From NCBI GenBank assembly GCA_900319645.1, contig ONPG01000020.1, forward strand, positions 16,310 to 80,309: a stretch of DNA of 64,000 nt, in the 5' to 3' direction. Below are positions 8,394 to 18,203 of this stretch, piece after piece; the stretch's first letter is position 1, and every line of letters starts with the position of its first letter. The translations under genes were made by a program, and so were the position numbers. The stretch comes from an uncultured Bacteroidales bacterium. GTDB lineage: Bacteria > Bacteroidota > Bacteroidia > Bacteroidales > Paludibacteraceae. Below the pieces are notes generated by a model. That model was not told the DNA's origin. It was given only the letters and a program-made list of their open reading frames with translations, and did not search any database.

Positions 8394-11300
8394 CCTTGTC
8401 CGTTGTCACCTTGTGCCTCCTCCACGTCGGTCGTTATCTGCGGAGCGCGGTAGCGCGTGAGCGCGAAGCGCTTGTGATCCGCCTTGTCGGTGGTGACGAA
8501 GGTGTAGCTGCCGCCTGTCACTACGCGCGTGTATGCGTTATTAGTAAGGTCAAGCAGGTAGAGCGGCTCGGCGTCCTCGGTCTCGTAGTCGAAATAGAGG
8601 GTATATTGGTCGTCGGTGCTTGCCGCACGGAATTTGATGAGTGTTCCCTCCAGGTCAGGCAGGGCAGCTACGGCATCTGCCGTACCGTCCTCACGAGTAG
8701 TCGTGATCCGCGGCGAAGTAGCCACATCGCCTATCTTCTCACCGTCGTGACCGGCGTCGTAACCGGTGGTGAAGTCCTCACGCTCCAGCAGGATCAGACG
8801 GTCGTCGTACTGGCTGCCGCTCACTTTCATCTTCAGCACCGCCGGACGGTCGGTCTCGTCTGCCACACGCTTCGGTGCGTGCATAGCGCCGTTGACTACG
8901 CTGTTGCCGCCCGAAGGACGTACATGCTTGCTGTAGCTCAGACTCAGAGTTCCTGCCGAACCGCTGTTGTTCTTGACGAAGAAGCCTTGTAGCGAACTGA
9001 CTTTCGTCACACCCACCGTTGCGGTCTCCGCTATAGGAACAGGAACATACGTGCCTGCTGCATAGCGGTCTTCCTCATTCGTTCCGGCTGTGCCGCTCTC
9101 GTCGTTACCGGTGTTGTAGAGATAAACCGTCTGATCTACGTTCGTAAAGTCTTCGGCTGTCATCTGGCTGATCTGGATAGGTGCCGTCCAGCTGTTGCCA
9201 ATCACCATCGACTTGCCTGCCTGAACCGTGATGCTTTGCTCCGTCGTCGGAGCGAGAGCACCGTCCATCACATATTTGTAGTTTGCAGCCGGGTAGGAGA
9301 TACAATATCCTGCGAACATCTCCAGTTCGTCGGATTTCTGAACAGCCGTCCAGCCGTTGTTCCACTTGTAGAGGTAAGCGCCGTAGTAGGTAGCCTGTGC
9401 GTTCGCGCCATCAAACGGCACGCCGATATACTGCCATTTCCATCCGTCGGTCGAGCCGATACTATACATCTCCACGGTAGCGGCATTGTCGTCGTTCTCA
9501 AAGATCAGCGTACCATTGCCATCTGCCGACGAACCGATTGCCAGATCTGCTGCTGTTGTCGGAACAAACGCACTGCCGTTCCATTTCTGGATGGTTCCGG
9601 CTACCACGAGTGCTTGTCCGGCATTGATAGTCAGCGTACCACCTGCTTCTTGGTCAAGGATAATCTCTTTGGCTTGTGCTGTAGTCACATCCACAGTCAT
9701 GTTATTGGTAATCACTACGCGGTCTTTGTTTGTCGGCGTCTTGCCTCCTGCCCAGTTAGCACCATCGTTCCAGTTGGAATCCTCTCCGCCACCGGTAAAC
9801 TCGGCAATATTTCCAGTACAACTTGCACGTTTGAGATACATTCCTTCCATGTGCGGATTTTGATTAAATTGTCCTTCTGATGGATTATCTTTAATACGTA
9901 CCACAACGACTTTCTTAGAGGTATTCAATGCTGTAATATTGTCACTTGTCACCTCAATATCCACATCTATAGTTGCAGAAGCTGCCAAGGTTGTTGAATA
10001 TATCAAGTTTGCAGCCGAAGCAGTTTCGCTGGAATATACCGCAAAGGTAGTCTCTGTAGGACTAGAATCCATTGTTCCCTTTATATTGATAACATCGCCT
10101 ACTTGGAACGAACCGGTTATTTGCATACCGAATTTAGCGCCATTTCCATTTAATTTATATCCAGGACTTGATGCTTGCAAATTATTTGCTATTAAGGTAG
10201 CATTTGTTTCATCAGCGGTCGTTGCTCCTGTCAAAGTAACCCCAGCAATCTCCGAATAGCTGCAACCTGCTACGTTCACATCACAAGCAGCACTACCTGC
10301 GGCATAGCCACCACTGGCGGCGATAGTAACGGTAATGGTCGCCGTACCGACAGCCACTGCCGTTACCAAACCAGTCTCTGCATCAACCGTTACCACTTCC
10401 GTGTTGCTAGAAGAATAAGAACATTTTCCGCTTCCGGTGTTACCTGTCACAGTCGGCGTTGCAGTAGTAGCCACGGGCTCTGCATACAAGGTCGTGGAAC
10501 TATAGGTCAGTGTAGGATCTATCGGAGTATATACATTCACTGTTACTACACGCGAGTCGATGTCATCGCCGCAGGCATTGCCAATCGTACAGATGTAGTA
10601 GTAAACACCCACTTCTGCTTTTGTATCAGTCAATGTAGCATCTGTCTTGTCCAACAACAAGGATTTAGAGCCGCCAATACTGTTGCAGCTATACCATTGA
10701 TAGCCGGTGGCATTGGTTACTGTCAAGCCACTAATTGTGAAACTCTCATTGGCAGCAGCTGTTACATTAGCCGGTTCACCAGTCTTCTCGGCTGCGGTGT
10801 TCAGCGTAGCGGTCAAAGCGCTACTTGTGACGGCGGTGTTTTTCTGACCGGCTTTGCTGACAGTCACCGTTACGGTATATGTACCGGCAGCTTCTGCTTG
10901 ATACGTTGCCGTAGTAGCTACTTCCACATCGCTGCTGTTCTTCCACGAATAGGCAACACTCTCGCCTGCGGCACTAATAGCGCTGGCATTGGTCGGAGTG
11001 GCATTCCATGTGGTGAAGTCGTCGGCATCGCACTCTTCCGTATCACTCAGCGAAGGTAGAACCGGTGTTGTACTTGCAGGCAGTTCTATCCATTTGGCGT
11101 AGATAGTGGTATTGCCTGTAATCGTAGTGTTCGCAAAGACAAACGGTGTCGATCCACCCGAAGTGGTTACCCAGCCATTGAAACTATAACCATCTGCTGT
11201 CGGAGTCTCTAATGGTGTCGCAATCTTCTTGCCGCTCGGCACACCAACGATATTAGCAGGCATACCCGTTGCACCGTCTTGTCCGCCCTTGTCGAAGGTT

Positions 11301-14300
11301 ACCGTGTAGCCGACATTTTCTTTGGTCGTAATAGAAATGTCATCTACATAAATATCGTAATCACCACTACCACTTGGAGCTGTATTTGTAATAGTTATTA
11401 TACCACTTAAATTGGACAAATTATTGAAAGAATATAGTGTATATTCCGAAGTAGATGCTTCACTTAAATCAATCTCAGAGGTTACAGATGTTCCTCCTAT
11501 AGAAATACTAATTGTTGTTAATTTTTTGCGCAATTTAATTTTTAAAGAAATTGCGGTGATGTTAGAAAATGTCGTTGGGGTTCCGCCTGTAGTAGTATTG
11601 TTTGAATAAATTCGCATATACGAATTATATTTTAATTGCAAATCTACATTACTATTAATACCTTTAGTATTGCTATTATTAGTTGTAAGTGTTACTGCAT
11701 TAGCGTCACTAACAGAACCTTTATATCCATAGAAATAATAACCTGCGTCATCAGGTTTATTATTGCTTTTCGAGGATGACGATGTTTGGAAATGTGTCAA
11801 TGTGACCGTCACTCCATTGCTCTCCCACACTGCTGTTAGCGTTGTAGCAGCAGTAATGGTGAAGGACTGACCGGCTTTGTAGATAGTGTTATCTACGCTG
11901 TTGAGCCAGCCGACAAACGTACTACCTGTTTTGGTCGGAACACCTGCTTCGACCGTTACCGTAGAGCCGGAAGTATAACCCGTATCATCCGTTGGAACCG
12001 TACCGCCGGTGTTGCCGTTGCCGGCATAGCTCACACTATAGGTCTGCACGACAAATGTAGCACTTACCGTCACGTCGTAGTCAGGCATCGTGAAGGAGGT
12101 GCTTGCTGTTGCAGCAGCTGGGGTAACCGTTGTTTCGGCATCACCGGTCTTGTAGATCGACCACGCGCTGAACTGGTAGCCGGAAGCCGCTTCGGCAGTG
12201 ATATTTACCGTCGCTCCCTCAAGAGCCTCAGCAGCACCAATTGTGATTGTACCATTAGCCGGATTACCGTTGGTGATGCCGTAAGCCGCGGTGGTGACGA
12301 AGTTAACACTTATATCGTCACTATATTCGGTGCAATAACCTGTTGCCCGATGACGGCGCACACGGAAAGTGTATTCCGTATTTCGTGTCAGACCTGTTGC
12401 ATCACAGATGTTCTCGGTGCACGCTGTCCAGCCGAAAGTGCCTGCGCCGCCGGCGGATTCCAATTTGATTTCGTAATCTTCACTTGTGCCAAGTCCATCC
12501 CACGACAATCTTGCACTATTACGTGTTTGGTTACTACATTGTAATCCGCTCGGTGCGTTCAACGGGTCACACCACTGGGCTGTCAGCGTAATATCGCCGG
12601 CGATATCCTGAATAGTCGCCTCGTCATCAATAAGCGTTCCGGCAGTCACCGTCTCGTCACCAACTTTGACAGCCACATTAGCGATCCAACCTTTGAAGGT
12701 TTTATCGGTTTTCTCATACGCATTCGCCGGAAGAACTTGGTTGCTATTCGGGCAGATACCATTGATCACCGCCATCGTGCCGCCCGTATTACCATTTCCT
12801 GCAAACGTAATGGTGTAAGTGCCAAACTCATGGAAAGCGTCATCATCCATATCGTTGTATTTGCCGGAATAAGTCGCCAAATTGCTAATTGTTATATTAT
12901 TTGATTGACCACTTCCTTCCACCTGGCGGAAGATAACCCGGTTATACCAACTTGGAATAAGCGGTGTATAATAATAGGTATTATTGCAGATAGTGGTTGT
13001 TCTGGTTATCCAAGGTACTGCTTCCCAAGTAGTATAAGAAGAACCTCCTTCATACCACATATACAAACCTACATTCGTCCAGTCCTCCTTATTCATGAAA
13101 TACGCATAGCCTTCAGCCGGGTGAGTTACTTCGGGATAAGCCACCGATACAACAACCTCGGGTGTGCCGTAAGTCACATGATCAATATCTACGGTGAAAG
13201 TATAATCGCCTTCCGGACCGGTAAAGAGAATACAGCTTTCGCTATTATCCGAAGCAAAAGCCCAACTGCTTGTAGGCTCCAGAATACGACCGCTATTGCC
13301 AAACCAAGTGCCAGAATTGTCCGTCACTTTGAACTTATAGACACGTCCGGCTTCCAGATGCACCGTTGCTACACCGGTTGTCCCGCTTGTAACGGTAATA
13401 TCGTTCGAACTAAACTCTCCGTCATCGTACGCACCGTTGAGTGTGTATATTTTCACACCAAATGCGTCACTATTTACCGAACCGCCTGCTTTGCTGACCA
13501 CGCAGTGGTAATTGCCGCAGTCCGCTGTCGTACAACCGGCCTTCGTGTATGTCGAGGAGGTTGCGCCTTCTATATCCGTCCAGACGGAACTGATCTCTTT
13601 CTGCCATTGATAAGTGAAATCACTTGTGCCACCGGTTGTTTCCAACCCCAAGCTGATATCCTGTCCCGGGAAAAGACGCCATGTGCCGCTTACGGTTGCC
13701 GTGCTCGGAACCTCCTGTGTCCATTGTGCATACAGCGTCACGTTTGCAGAAAGGTCACTGATGGTCGCCCCAGCAGCATAAGGTGTTCCACTACCATTTG
13801 CTTCGGTATTCCAGCCATTGAAACTATACCCGGCTTTCACGAGTGTACCGACTCCCAATACCGTTGCATCGTCGCCGCAGGTATAACTATTGTCATCCGT
13901 TGGCACACTGCCACCCGTCGAACCATTGCCATTATAAGTAACACTAAATGTCGGCGCAGAATAAGTGCCGCTTGAGAAAGTTCCTTTATTATCGCTCCAA
14001 CCGGTACACGTGAACATGTCATTGGCGCCAATAGTGATATCTTCCGATTGATTCCAGAACTTGTCACCTGTCCAAACAAGTTCTGTAGAACTGGGAGCTT
14101 GGCGAGTGAATATAACACTTGTGTTATCGGCAGGAATATCTGCATAATAAACACCGTCCGCGCAAGATTCTGACAACTCTACACTATTTGCCGCGGAGCC
14201 TCCCCATGAGTAAGCAAAAAACTTTGGGCTGGCATCGCACCACGTACTTCCACAAACCATGTATATACGCTTGGGAGTTGGAGGTTCAGGCCGAGAAATA

Positions 14301-16234
14301 CTAATGTTGTTGAAATAGGTGCTTGAACCGACTGCTCGATGAATGTACAAAATAGATTTTCCATGATACTCATCACTTGAAGTCACAGTATAGTTAACTA
14401 TATCATCTACAAGACTTGTTGTGGTTGATGTTCCTGAACATGCAGGAGCACTACCAGGACGACTATCAGAAGAAGATACCCATAAACCGATAGGAGCATC
14501 ATTCTTTGTTCCTCCTACACCATCAATAGTAATAATATCACCAGCTTGCAATTCACACTCTAAAACAAGCTTAAATTTAGTACTATTATTCGTCATACAG
14601 AATTTATAGCCACTACTATTTGTAATTAAATTTTTAGCACTACTTTCTCCGTTGATGGCAAATAACTGCCCTCCAGTAATATCCGCCTGAGTAGAAGTAC
14701 TAACCTCAGTCGTTGCACTGGCAGGGAAAGATTGATTTGATGATACCGAACTCTTAACTGCCGCAGAATACAACGTTCCGCTTGTTGGACAAGTTTTCTC
14801 GTCGAAATAGGCTGTTACTGTTGCATCTGCTGTTCCCATCGTCAGCGTTGTCGGGTTAGTAGAAGTAGAAGATAGCGTTGCTCCTGTTCCCGAAACCGTC
14901 CAGTGATCAAATTTATAACCGCTATTTGGAGTTGCCGTAATAGTAGTCGTTCCTCCTTCCGCCACCGTCGCACTTCCTGCTGCTGCCGTTCCATAAGAAC
15001 CATTGTTAGAAGTGACAGTAACAGAGTGTGTGGGTATAGCACCGAAAGTAACGGTTACGGTAGCATCTGCTGTTCCCATTGTAAGAGTAGTAGAATTAGC
15101 ATTGCTTGCGCCGCTCGGACTAATACTTGCACCTGTTCCACTTACAGTCCAGTTAGTTACGCGATAACCGGAAGCCGGAACGGCGGTAATAGTAGTGGTA
15201 CCTCCTTCTGCCACAGAACTTGCTGCTGCACTTACCGTTCCGTAAGTATTTGTTCCCGTACTCGTTACGGCAGAAACGTTGTGCGAAGTTGCGCCTCCGC
15301 CACTTTCAACATCAGCAGTGAAACTGTAGATATATGCTTCGGAGCCAGTACCATCCAATACATAATAACCCGCCGGAAGATCTTCCCAGTTCACAACTAA
15401 ACAACCTTTTGTTGTATAGTTCCACGTCGTTTTATCATTATTTGTTGATACAGCTGATGTTTGTCCTCCTCCCCATGTGGTAGTGGAGTTTGTAGAACTA
15501 AAAGCCTTTTGAGTCTTAGTACTCCAATCTGAAGCAGTAATATCTGATAATGCTTTTGAAGAAGTGAAAGAATACAATCGCATATACCTTTCCCCTGTAG
15601 AATTAGCATTATGTTGTATAGAAAGATCTGTTATTCCATCAAATTTGAAAACTATATATAGTTTACTTCCATCACAACGATAGCCATACTTGTTTGCATT
15701 TGTACTCAAAGCCACACTATTTGTTGCAATAAGTTTGGCCAAACCGCTTCCAACCAACTGCGTATCCCCATTTGTCATGGCCGCAAATGCTATTCCTGCA
15801 TCATTCTTATTTTCTGATATAAATGTCACAGTAGTTTCAGTACCCCACGCCTGTCCAATACACATAATGAGCACGGCAAAAATCATGGCAACGTATTTAG
15901 CCACTCTCGCGCCACTCTCGCGCCATGGTTGGGTTGAGGTGTGATTGGGTTGTGCATAGGAGATGGTCCCGTGATGGTCGTGTGTCAGACCGCACTCTCT
16001 CGGCTCGCCGACCTCTCGGTTTTCGCTCGGTCTTCTCGGCTTTGAGGAGTTCTGTGTTTGCTCTGCGAACTCGCGCGGCGCACTTACTCCTTGACTGTCC
16101 ACTGGACACTCTTCGGTGCGCCTGTTCCGCTTCACGGTCATCTCTCGGTCTTCGCTCGGTGTCCCCGTCCAACCTACCATCGTCCGACGACACGGATGCT
16201 GCATTTGATTTAAGTTAAAGTAAACGTTTTTCAT
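8315..16234 (-). CDS. Giant secreted multidomain surface protein (InlB-type, Ig-like and FN3-like repeats, T9SS-like tail)
   Basis: 2639 residues. Start at 16234 (ATG AAA AAC) is supported by a homologous leader and start at 17613. Residues 12-110 are an unusual Arg- and Glu-rich segment, and the export signal follows (KYVAMIFAVLIMCIGQAWG, about 113-131). If the insert is not translated, a GTG at 15904 would give a normal signal peptide. The mature part has several InlB/Listeria-Bacteroides repeats (pattern GYSFNGWNTEANG), GY-F-W-TVSGTGA modules, an FN3-like segment (SGLQCSNQTRNSARLSW), Ig-like stretches and a bacterial Ig-2-like block (VTVDAETGLVTAVAVGTATI). The end has a sorting-type tail KLYILRNGVLYDGT, altered by a 68-bp duplication. 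Probably a surface-exposed adhesin or matrix protein exported by T9SS. Confidence 0.85.
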   Translation of the reverse strand: MKNVYFNLNQMQHPCRRTMVGWTGTPSEDREMTVKRNRRTEECPVDSQGVSAPREFAEQTQNSSKPRRPSENREVGEPRECGLTHDHHGTISYAQPNHTSTQPWRESGARVAKYVAMIFAVLIMCIGQAWGTETTVTFISENKNDAGIAFAAMTNGDTQLVGSGLAKLIATNSVALSTNANKYGYRCDGSKLYIVFKFDGITDLSIQHNANSTGERYMRLYSFTSSKALSDITASDWSTKTQKAFSSTNSTTTWGGGQTSAVSTNNDKTTWNYTTKGCLVVNWEDLPAGYYVLDGTGSEAYIYSFTADVESGGGATSHNVSAVTSTGTNTYGTVSAAASSVAEGGTTTITAVPASGYRVTNWTVSGTGASISPSGASNANSTTLTMGTADATVTVTFGAIPTHSVTVTSNNGSYGTAAAGSATVAEGGTTTITATPNSGYKFDHWTVSGTGATLSSTSTNPTTLTMGTADATVTAYFDEKTCPTSGTLYSAAVKSSVSSNQSFPASATTEVSTSTQADITGGQLFAINGESSAKNLITNSSGYKFCMTNNSTKFKLVLECELQAGDIITIDGVGGTKNDAPIGLWVSSSDSRPGSAPACSGTSTTTSLVDDIVNYTVTSSDEYHGKSILYIHRAVGSSTYFNNISISRPEPPTPKRIYMVCGSTWCDASPKFFAYSWGGSAANSVELSESCADGVYYADIPADNTSVIFTRQAPSSTELVWTGDKFWNQSEDITIGANDMFTCTGWSDNKGTFSSGTYSAPTFSVTYNGNGSTGGSVPTDDNSYTCGDDATVLGVGTLVKAGYSFNGWNTEANGSGTPYAAGATISDLSANVTLYAQWTQEVPSTATVSGTWRLFPGQDISLGLETTGGTSDFTYQWQKEISSVWTDIEGATSSTYTKAGCTTADCGNYHCVVSKAGGSVNSDAFGVKIYTLNGAYDDGEFSSNDITVTSGTTGVATVHLEAGRVYKFKVTDNSGTWFGNSGRILEPTSSWAFASDNSESCILFTGPEGDYTFTVDIDHVTYGTPEVVVSVAYPEVTHPAEGYAYFMNKEDWTNVGLYMWYEGGSSYTTWEAVPWITRTTTICNNTYYYTPLIPSWYNRVIFRQVEGSGQSNNITISNLATYSGKYNDMDDDAFHEFGTYTITFAGNGNTGGTMAVINGICPNSNQVLPANAYEKTDKTFKGWIANVAVKVGDETVTAGTLIDDEATIQDIAGDITLTAQWCDPLNAPSGLQCSNQTRNSARLSWDGLGTSEDYEIKLESAGGAGTFGWTACTENICDATGLTRNTEYTFRVRRHRATGYCTEYSDDISVNFVTTAAYGITNGNPANGTITIGAAEALEGATVNITAEAASGYQFSAWSIYKTGDAETTVTPAAATASTSFTMPDYDVTVSATFVVQTYSVSYAGNGNTGGTVPTDDTGYTSGSTVTVEAGVPTKTGSTFVGWLNSVDNTIYKAGQSFTITAATTLTAVWESNGVTVTLTHFQTSSSSKSNNKPDDAGYYFYGYKGSVSDANAVTLTTNNSNTKGINSNVDLQLKYNSYMRIYSNNTTTGGTPTTFSNITAISLKIKLRKKLTTISISIGGTSVTSEIDLSEASTSEYTLYSFNNLSNLSGIITITNTAPSGSGDYDIYVDDISITTKENVGYTVTFDKGGQDGATGMPANIVGVPSGKKIATPLETPTADGYSFNGWVTTSGGSTPFVFANTTITGNTTIYAKWIELPASTTPVLPSLSDTEECDADDFTTWNATPTNASAISAAGESVAYSWKNSSDVEVATTATYQAEAAGTYTVTVTVSKAGQKNTAVTSSALTATLNTAAEKTGEPANVTAAANESFTISGLTVTNATGYQWYSCNSIGGSKSLLLDKTDATLTDTKAEVGVYYYICTIGNACGDDIDSRVVTVNVYTPIDPTLTYSSTTLYAEPVATTATPTVTGNTGSGKCSYSSSNTEVVTVDAETGLVTAVAVGTATITVTIAASGGYAAGSAACDVNVAGCSYSEIAGVTLTGATTADETNATLIANNLQASSPGYKLNGNGAKFGMQITGSFQVGDVINIKGTMDSSPTETTFAVYSSETASAANLIYSTTLAASATIDVDIEVTSDNITALNTSKKVVVVRIKDNPSEGQFNQNPHMEGMYLKRASCTGNIAEFTGGGEDSNWNDGANWAGGKTPTNKDRVVITNNMTVDVTTAQAKEIILDQEAGGTLTINAGQALVVAGTIQKWNGSAFVPTTAADLAIGSSADGNGTLIFENDDNAATVEMYSIGSTDGWKWQYIGVPFDGANAQATYYGAYLYKWNNGWTAVQKSDELEMFAGYCISYPAANYKYVMDGALAPTTEQSITVQAGKSMVIGNSWTAPIQISQMTAEDFTNVDQTVYLYNTGNDESGTAGTNEEDRYAAGTYVPVPIAETATVGVTKVSSLQGFFVKNNSGSAGTLSLSYSKHVRPSGGNSVVNGAMHAPKRVADETDRPAVLKMKVSGSQYDDRLILLEREDFTTGYDAGHDGEKIGDVATSPRITTTREDGTADAVAALPDLEGTLIKFRAASTDDQYTLYFDYETEDAEPLYLLDLTNNAYTRVVTGGSYTFVTTDKADHKRFALTRYRAPQITTDVEEAQGDNGQGKAVKFIENDKLYILRNGVLYDGTRP
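15905..16198 (-). other. About 295-bp insert between conserved start and signal peptide of the giant gene
   Basis: The relic at 17515-17613 reaches its signal peptide core about 20 codons after the ATG, while here about 100 codons intervene. The extra DNA contains internal repeats: CTCTCGGTTTTCGCTCGGTC (16012-16031) and CTCTCGGTCTTCGCTCGGTG (about 16143-16162). Its translation is Arg/Glu/Pro-rich and unlike secreted protein. It may be an inserted repeat element, or an untranslated structured leader with the true start downstream. Confidence 0.55.
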
Positions 16235-16265
16235 AATATTGTGTGTTTTTATGTTTATTCTATTT

Positions 16266-17438
16266 TTAGTTGTGTTTTTGCGCTTTGAGATTTTTTATAC
16301 GCTGTTTGATTTGCTCAGATGTCGGCAATAATTCTGTCACCTTGATTCCGCTGTATGTTGCTACTCCTAATGGGGACTGCAACCCTTCAAACGACCAACG
16401 TACTTCCGTTTCATCCATATCACTACAGATGAGCAACCCGACCGTAGGATTGTCTTCTGCTTGGCGCATGAGATTGTTTACCGCACTGACATAGAAATTC
16501 AATTTACTAACAAACTCCGGTTCAAACGGTCGTGCCTTTAGTTCCACCACTACATAGCAATGTGCCCGGATGTGATAAAACAATAGATCTATTTTGCGCG
16601 ATTTACCGGAAACAACCAATTCTTTCTGCCTTCCGATAAATGCAAACCCGTTTCCCATTTCTAATAACATCTGCGTTATATTTTTGGACAAAGCCTCTTC
16701 CAGTTCCAACTCATTGTACGAAGCATGCTCCACTTCCGCCCAACTGAAATCATAGTTGGCTTTCACTATCTCTTGCAGTAAACCGGCTTGCGGCTTAACC
16801 AATGTAGCCGAAAAATTGTTCGCCACAATAGTTTGTTTATGATATATATCAGCGCTTATTGCTCGTTTCAAGCCCTCGCGGCTCCAATTATTCTCTATGG
16901 TTTTTTGCACATAAAACAGTGCCTCATCAATATTTTTGCATTTCTGGATGATGGCAATATGATGGCTCCACCCAATGAATGCAAACAAATTTGGAAATAG
17001 TGAAACAGCCTGTTTCAGTTCTTGCTCCGGCATTGCATAGCTGGTTATCTGACTCAGCGCAAATGTGTGATTTTGCGCATACTTTTCAAAAACTGAAGCA
17101 GCCTGTTTCAGTTTTTGCTCGTGCTCGGGATTAGAATAGAACAAATACCATTGCTTCATCATCCACAAGTTACGAGCCGTAAATCCATCTGTGCTCGGAA
17201 ATTCGTTTTGCAAATCCTTGCTCAATTGCTCAACTATGCCGGTACCCCAACGCTCTTCTGCCTTCTTCACCACTAATTCAGCACCAAGCATCCAGTTGAA
17301 CGCCAATTTCTCCGAGTTGACTTTCACCGCGGCTTTTAACTGAGCATTACGGTAACGGCTTTTCAATTCCGCCAGCCATAATGTGTAATCCTCATCTATG
17401 TGTATGACTTTATTTTCTATTTTGGTTGATTTGTTCAT
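16266..17438 (-). CDS. DUF1016/YhcG-family PD-(D/E)XK nuclease protein
   Basis: 390 residues. The N-terminal half has the DUF1016_N helical domain (WMLGAELVVKKAEERWG, FSARNLWMMKQWY-like text here as FTARNLWMMKQWY). The C-terminal half has the PD-(D/E)XK core: KIDLLFY (Asp284), then VVVELKA (Glu299-x-Lys301), then the typical KLNFYVSAV and NPTVGLLIC. These proteins are found across mobile and defence-type regions; the nuclease role is inferred from the motif. It is inserted between the giant gene and a relic of a similar leader. No clear promoter is visible. Confidence 0.9.
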   Translation of the reverse strand: MNKSTKIENKVIHIDEDYTLWLAELKSRYRNAQLKAAVKVNSEKLAFNWMLGAELVVKKAEERWGTGIVEQLSKDLQNEFPSTDGFTARNLWMMKQWYLFYSNPEHEQKLKQAASVFEKYAQNHTFALSQITSYAMPEQELKQAVSLFPNLFAFIGWSHHIAIIQKCKNIDEALFYVQKTIENNWSREGLKRAISADIYHKQTIVANNFSATLVKPQAGLLQEIVKANYDFSWAEVEHASYNELELEEALSKNITQMLLEMGNGFAFIGRQKELVVSGKSRKIDLLFYHIRAHCYVVVELKARPFEPEFVSKLNFYVSAVNNLMRQAEDNPTVGLLICSDMDETEVRWSFEGLQSPLGVATYSGIKVTELLPTSEQIKQRIKNLKAQKHN

Positions 17439-17514
17439 TTCTCTTTGATTTCGTTTTTATTGTATCATTCGTTAAGGTTCTCTAAAAACACTAAATACTA
17501 AACTTCTACATTCC

Positions 17515-17613
17515 TCACGCCTGTCCGATACTCATCACGAGTACGGCAAAAAGTAGCTGATTTGGGCTACATACTGTCCCAAGTAACTGATTAAGAAATA
17601 AATAGTTTTTCAT
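17515..17613 (-). pseudogene. Relic of the 5' end of a second giant secreted-protein gene
   Basis: ATG at 17613, then 32 codons to TGA at 17515-17517. It begins MKNYLFLNQ (compare MKNVYFNLNQ) and ends LLFAVLVMSIGQA-stop (compare IFAVLIMCIGQAWG): the Trp codon TGG of the intact gene is TGA here. Homology extends upstream of the ATG (AGAATAAACA...ACACAA) in both. Downstream the likeness is lost. Read as a decayed or deleted paralogue. Confidence 0.75.
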
Positions 17614-17651
17614 TGTATTTTTGTGTTGTTTATTCTGTGTTTAGAAATTTA

Positions 17652-17830
17652 TTACTCAAATTCTTCTGTCCACTCTTTGAGTTTTTGCTGTAACTCTTTT
17701 TTGTCCGGTAAATAAAGAGCGTATTCAGAAGCATATATATTCGCATCTTTCGGAAGTGTCAGTTCCACCAATGAGTCTTTTTTTTGACTCATACAAACTC
17801 AAGCTTGTGTCTTTTTCCGGACCGCCACGC
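17652..17830 (-). pseudogene. C-terminal fragment of a second DUF1016-type nuclease gene
   Basis: An open frame from ATG 17792 to TAA 17652 gives 46 residues ending ASEYALYLPDKKELQQKLKE plus WTEEFE, which resembles the tail of DUF1016 nucleases. Upstream, a different frame reads FFVRGGPEKDTSLSLYES and would join it across a run of eight A residues (17778-17787), so a one-base slip appears to separate two halves of one coding remnant. I see no start or catalytic core. Family call rests on the tail pattern only. Confidence 0.45.
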
Positions 17831-17831
17831 A

Positions 17832-17870
17832 CAAAAAAAGCGGTAAGTCCGCATACTGGATTTACCGCTT
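17832..17870 (-). terminator. Rho-independent terminator after the HigBA pair
   Basis: On the minus strand AAGCGGTAAATCC, 7-base loop, GGACTTACCGCTT followed by further T residues; 13-bp stem with one G-U type pair. Confidence 0.8.
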
Positions 17871-17891
17871 GAAAATATCGCTATGCTCTCC

Positions 17892-18203
17892 TTACAAAAG
17901 CGTTACTGCAACTTTTCGTCCCATTCCTGCAAAGATTTGGAAGATTAAAGAGAGAGAAACATTACTATACCCTCGTTCAAGACGCGAAATTGTTTCTGCT
18001 CGAGTACCAACTTGTGCAGCTAATTCTTTCTGGGTTAGCCCGGCTTGCAATCTCTGTTCTTTCAGAAGTTCGCCAATACAAAATGCTTCGGCATCTGCCT
18101 CAAATTTCTCACGCTTTTGGGTGCCACGTTGTCCATATTCCGTGTCTAACAATTGTTCGAAATTTGTACATTGCATCAATTGTTGTTTGTGTTGCGCATT
18201 CAT
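17892..18203 (-). CDS. HigA-like antitoxin, XRE-type helix-turn-helix
   Basis: 103 residues. Residues about 45-100 carry an XRE/Cro helix-turn-helix (LKEQRLQAGLTQKELAAQVG, then AETISRLERG). The N-terminal part (NFEQLLDTEYGQRGTQKREKF) matches the layout of antitoxins encoded after a RelE/HigB toxin. Its ATG overlaps the toxin stop by 4 bases. It should neutralise the toxin and repress the shared promoter at 18572-18603. A paralogous pair lies at 55.6-56.2 kb. Confidence 0.87.
   Translation of the reverse strand: MNAQHKQQLMQCTNFEQLLDTEYGQRGTQKREKFEADAEAFCIGELLKEQRLQAGLTQKELAAQVGTRAETISRLERGYSNVSLSLIFQIFAGMGRKVAVTLL

Noticed and set aside
8396-15944. Several plus-strand open frames opposite the giant secreted gene
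   Set aside because: All are short, Thr/Val/Ser-skewed mirrors of the repeat-rich minus-strand frame, with no start signals.
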